From the NCBI GenBank assembly GCA_026874595.1, contig CM049314.1, positions 2,567,318-2,631,317 on the forward strand: DNA of 64,000 nucleotides. The letters are read 5' to 3'. Made by a program: the position numbers and the translations under genes. Below are positions 61,819 through 64,000 of this stretch, one piece after another. The stretch's first letter is position 1, and each line of letters begins with the position of its first letter. Origin of the DNA: Sipunculus nudus. Lineage: Eukaryota > Annelida > Sipuncula > Golfingiida > Sipunculidae. Below the pieces are notes generated by a model. The model had not been told where the DNA came from and searched no databases. It worked only from the letters and a program-made list of their open reading frames with translations.

Positions 61819-62479
61819 CGAGCTTGCGAAAGGCATTTCGAGCGTCATTAATGCTACGCTTATATGTCTAATTGACTAGTTATGGCCTATGAATTATGCG
61901 GAACCACATACATAAACACTCTTATATCGAGAGGGCTTTGGTGAAAATCATACTTATCATATTTCTTTTAGGCCATAATCATACCCAAACTAAAAGTATC
62001 ACTACATGGCTTTCGTTTACATTATTTAAGAAAATACCTATTTCATCTATTTCATTCTGGATCTTTTTAATTCCCTGCTGCGGCTACCCGTGAATTTCTG
62101 ATGTTTGAAATAAACACAGACAAATCCTTATAAGGAATGCACAAAGAAAATATAAAAAAAACATAAAATATCTATCAATTTTATGAAATTATAAAAAATT
62201 TTCTAAGGCTTTTATCTATAAATCCGTCCTCCCTTACTGCATTGTTAAAAATAAGTAAATCACCCGCAATGGACAGCTAGACAGAACACAAGCAAGTAAA
62301 ACAATTTAATAAGTGTATCAATTTGACTAATTTAATGCAGAAATATGTGTACGAAAATTATTGGAAACCATAATGTCGCATGAATATCTTATTTTGCAAT
62401 GGTGTAAATATATTATGCGTTCAAATTTCCCGCGATGTGAAAAGTACATGTGTTAATGCCAGAATGATGCTCGAAAATT

Positions 62480-63920
62480 TAAAGGTAGAAATTGAAGAAC
62501 GCGTCTGTTAAAAAAACGCGAACTTTCTCGCTTCGATCGTGTCTCTCATATTACGTGCTCTGCCGTTCCTAAGTAGCTCGGGCCATACTAGGCCATGTTT
62601 TCTATTTAATGGGCGCGGCTTGCATTGCCATGGCACGAACGACACTTTCGCTTCAGTCTGGTAATTTAATTACTCCTGTTAATTCTGCGGAAAGCCGAGA
62701 GGCATGTTACTGTGGCTGAAGAACGGGTTGGCCGTGATGATGAGGTGTTATTGCGTTGCTTTTTTACAGGGTGTTTTGTGGACGAGTGATGACGTGCAGG
62801 AAGGCCGCGTGGTCTGACAGAGTATGTTGCGAGCTCTTTTTCTCATGTCTACCCATACACGGTATATTGAATCATGGATTTCATTTCCAAATGCAATCAT
62901 ACTCTTAACATTAGGGCTTTTATTGTGTTCACTTGCTGAAAGTCTTAATGTTATGAGGGTAAATGTGATATGTCCTTCTTCTTAAGCCGCCATAAATCAT
63001 TGATGTACAACACCGTTGTTCCGCTCTTTCGGAGAAAATACGAAAGCGACACGTTTCAATTATTCCCTCTCTCAAAGAAGCGCTCTCCACTCACCATTCT
63101 TCCCAGCAGTTAATATTACAGTCCACGTGAATGCTGACCATCGGTTTCAGCAGCAGCTCAGCCTTCCTTCATCTGGCAGCGATAAATAATTACTGTTGTG
63201 CGACAAAACATATTTTCTTTCAATTATAATTTCTCACCATTGGCATAGACAGATCTTGGTTGTCGATGTGACGACGTGAGACAACAATAAAAAGAGACAC
63301 TCGGCTCTCGTCTCGGGGTTATGTATGAGAACGAGGCCATAAATGTCTGCAAGAAACATTATTCTTGAAGAAGACTGTGAACAGCGCTGGCAAGAAAAAC
63401 CTTTTACACATCCTGTTAATATCGATTCACAATAAATAAGAGACCATCAAAACTTATTTATCCGTGGGCTTAATGTATTAAGCACAGCGTTATTCTTGCA
63501 ATAAAATCATGAAACTTGGTTCATACCAACCGTAAGTCTTAATTGCACTAATCATTGAGCAAACAAGAGAATCTTCAGTAAAGAAAAGCAAATATTACTC
63601 GGAATCATTTGGATTTAATAACATCAGTTTAACAAATATTTTATGGTAAATCAAATACAAAGAAATCAAAATCATGTATGATGAACAAAAATGTTTCCAT
63701 AGCAACAACATTTATATTGGTAAATCTTATACTTGTTCTTCGATGTTTCAATATTGGAGACATTAAAGCCGTATCGTCATTAAAAAGGTCCCGGATGGGC
63801 CTCTTTGTTTGCCAAGCAGTGGTAAAGCTGTGGATACCGATGGTGACTTGAGCAGCGCCGGGACATTTCTGCGCCCTGGCGCGACCATTAATATTTCAGG
63901 CTCGCCATAGCATAATTAAC
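62480..63920. promoter_or_regulatory. GC-richer island, candidate conserved non-coding region
   Basis: Unlike the AT-rich neighbourhood, this stretch has balanced composition and no open frame. It contains homeodomain-type cores (GGTAATTTAATTACTCC near 62660; GATAAATAATTACTG near 63182; CATAAATCATTGA near 62990), and a CpG-containing block near 63850-63900. It resembles clustered enhancer sequence near a developmental gene, by impression only. Confidence 0.25.
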
Positions 63921-64000
63921 TAGACCTGTTTCTGTCTGTCCCAGTTTGCAGGATAATTTACTATTAGACGCGTGGTCCAGACTTGTTAGAAAAAAGCTCC

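Larger units (their letters stand above)
56219..64000. other. long AT-rich stretch, probable intron or gene desert
   Basis: 7.8 kb has almost no open frames; the few (56783-56965, 61896-62093) lack domains. Most of it is very AT-rich. Two GC-richer islands stand out, at about 59640-60060 and about 62480-63920. If the exon at 55863-56218 is real, this is its first intron. Confidence 0.5.

Overview
This is a eukaryotic, animal-type window: AT-rich, with spliced genes (GT..AG introns, Kozak-like starts, AATAAA signals), many (TA)n microsatellites and several classes of degenerate retrotransposon. A RING/B-box protein with a propeller-like tail, a DIRS element, a Gypsy-type element with integrase upstream of reverse transcriptase, and LINE tails built of ATCA repeats together suggest a marine invertebrate, most likely a mollusc (bivalve-like). 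That assignment is an inference; no marker gene proves it.

Layout. (1) 117-17355 is one uninterrupted satellite of strict 46-bp monomers, organised at several scales: 46 bp, trimers/tetramers of 138/184 bp, a 1,538-bp unit, and a 6,494-bp tandem duplication whose two copies are almost identical. Both borders lie in the window. (2) 19324-21249 is a TRIM-type RING/B-box/coiled-coil/propeller gene interrupted by one in-frame TAA. (3) 21250-25371 is non-coding, with microsatellites, a 136-bp foldback and a dispersed repeat. (4) 25372-32523 is a nested transposon: a degenerate DIRS tyrosine-recombinase retrotransposon (25856-30614) sits inside ORF1 of an internally deleted LINE. (5) 32524-42800 is non-coding, with two more copies of the dispersed repeat, a palindromic patch and a 45-bp minisatellite. 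(6) About 42800-45947, minus strand, is a broken Ty3/Gypsy-related element with Copia-like order (integrase, then RT, then RNase H), as in Gmr1-type elements. (7) 46338-49947 is the one clearly intact gene, a five-exon SLC16/monocarboxylate-transporter-like protein of 434 residues, with a long foldback just behind the first splice donor and a last donor that doubles as a stop codon. (8) 49948-55862 is non-coding, with a TIR element, a CA-rich minisatellite and a LINE tail. (9) 55863-56218 is a probable first coding exon of an unrecognised gene, followed by about 7.8 kb of AT-rich sequence without exons but with GC-richer islands that could be regulatory.

There is no operon-like logic. The two host genes (TRIM-like and transporter) and the orphan exon are separated by repeats. 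The most distinctive features are the hierarchical satellite, the nested DIRS-in-LINE with its complete circular-junction region, the Gmr1-like pol order, and the transporter's splice-site architecture. All identity and copy statements come from reading by eye; no alignment was computed.
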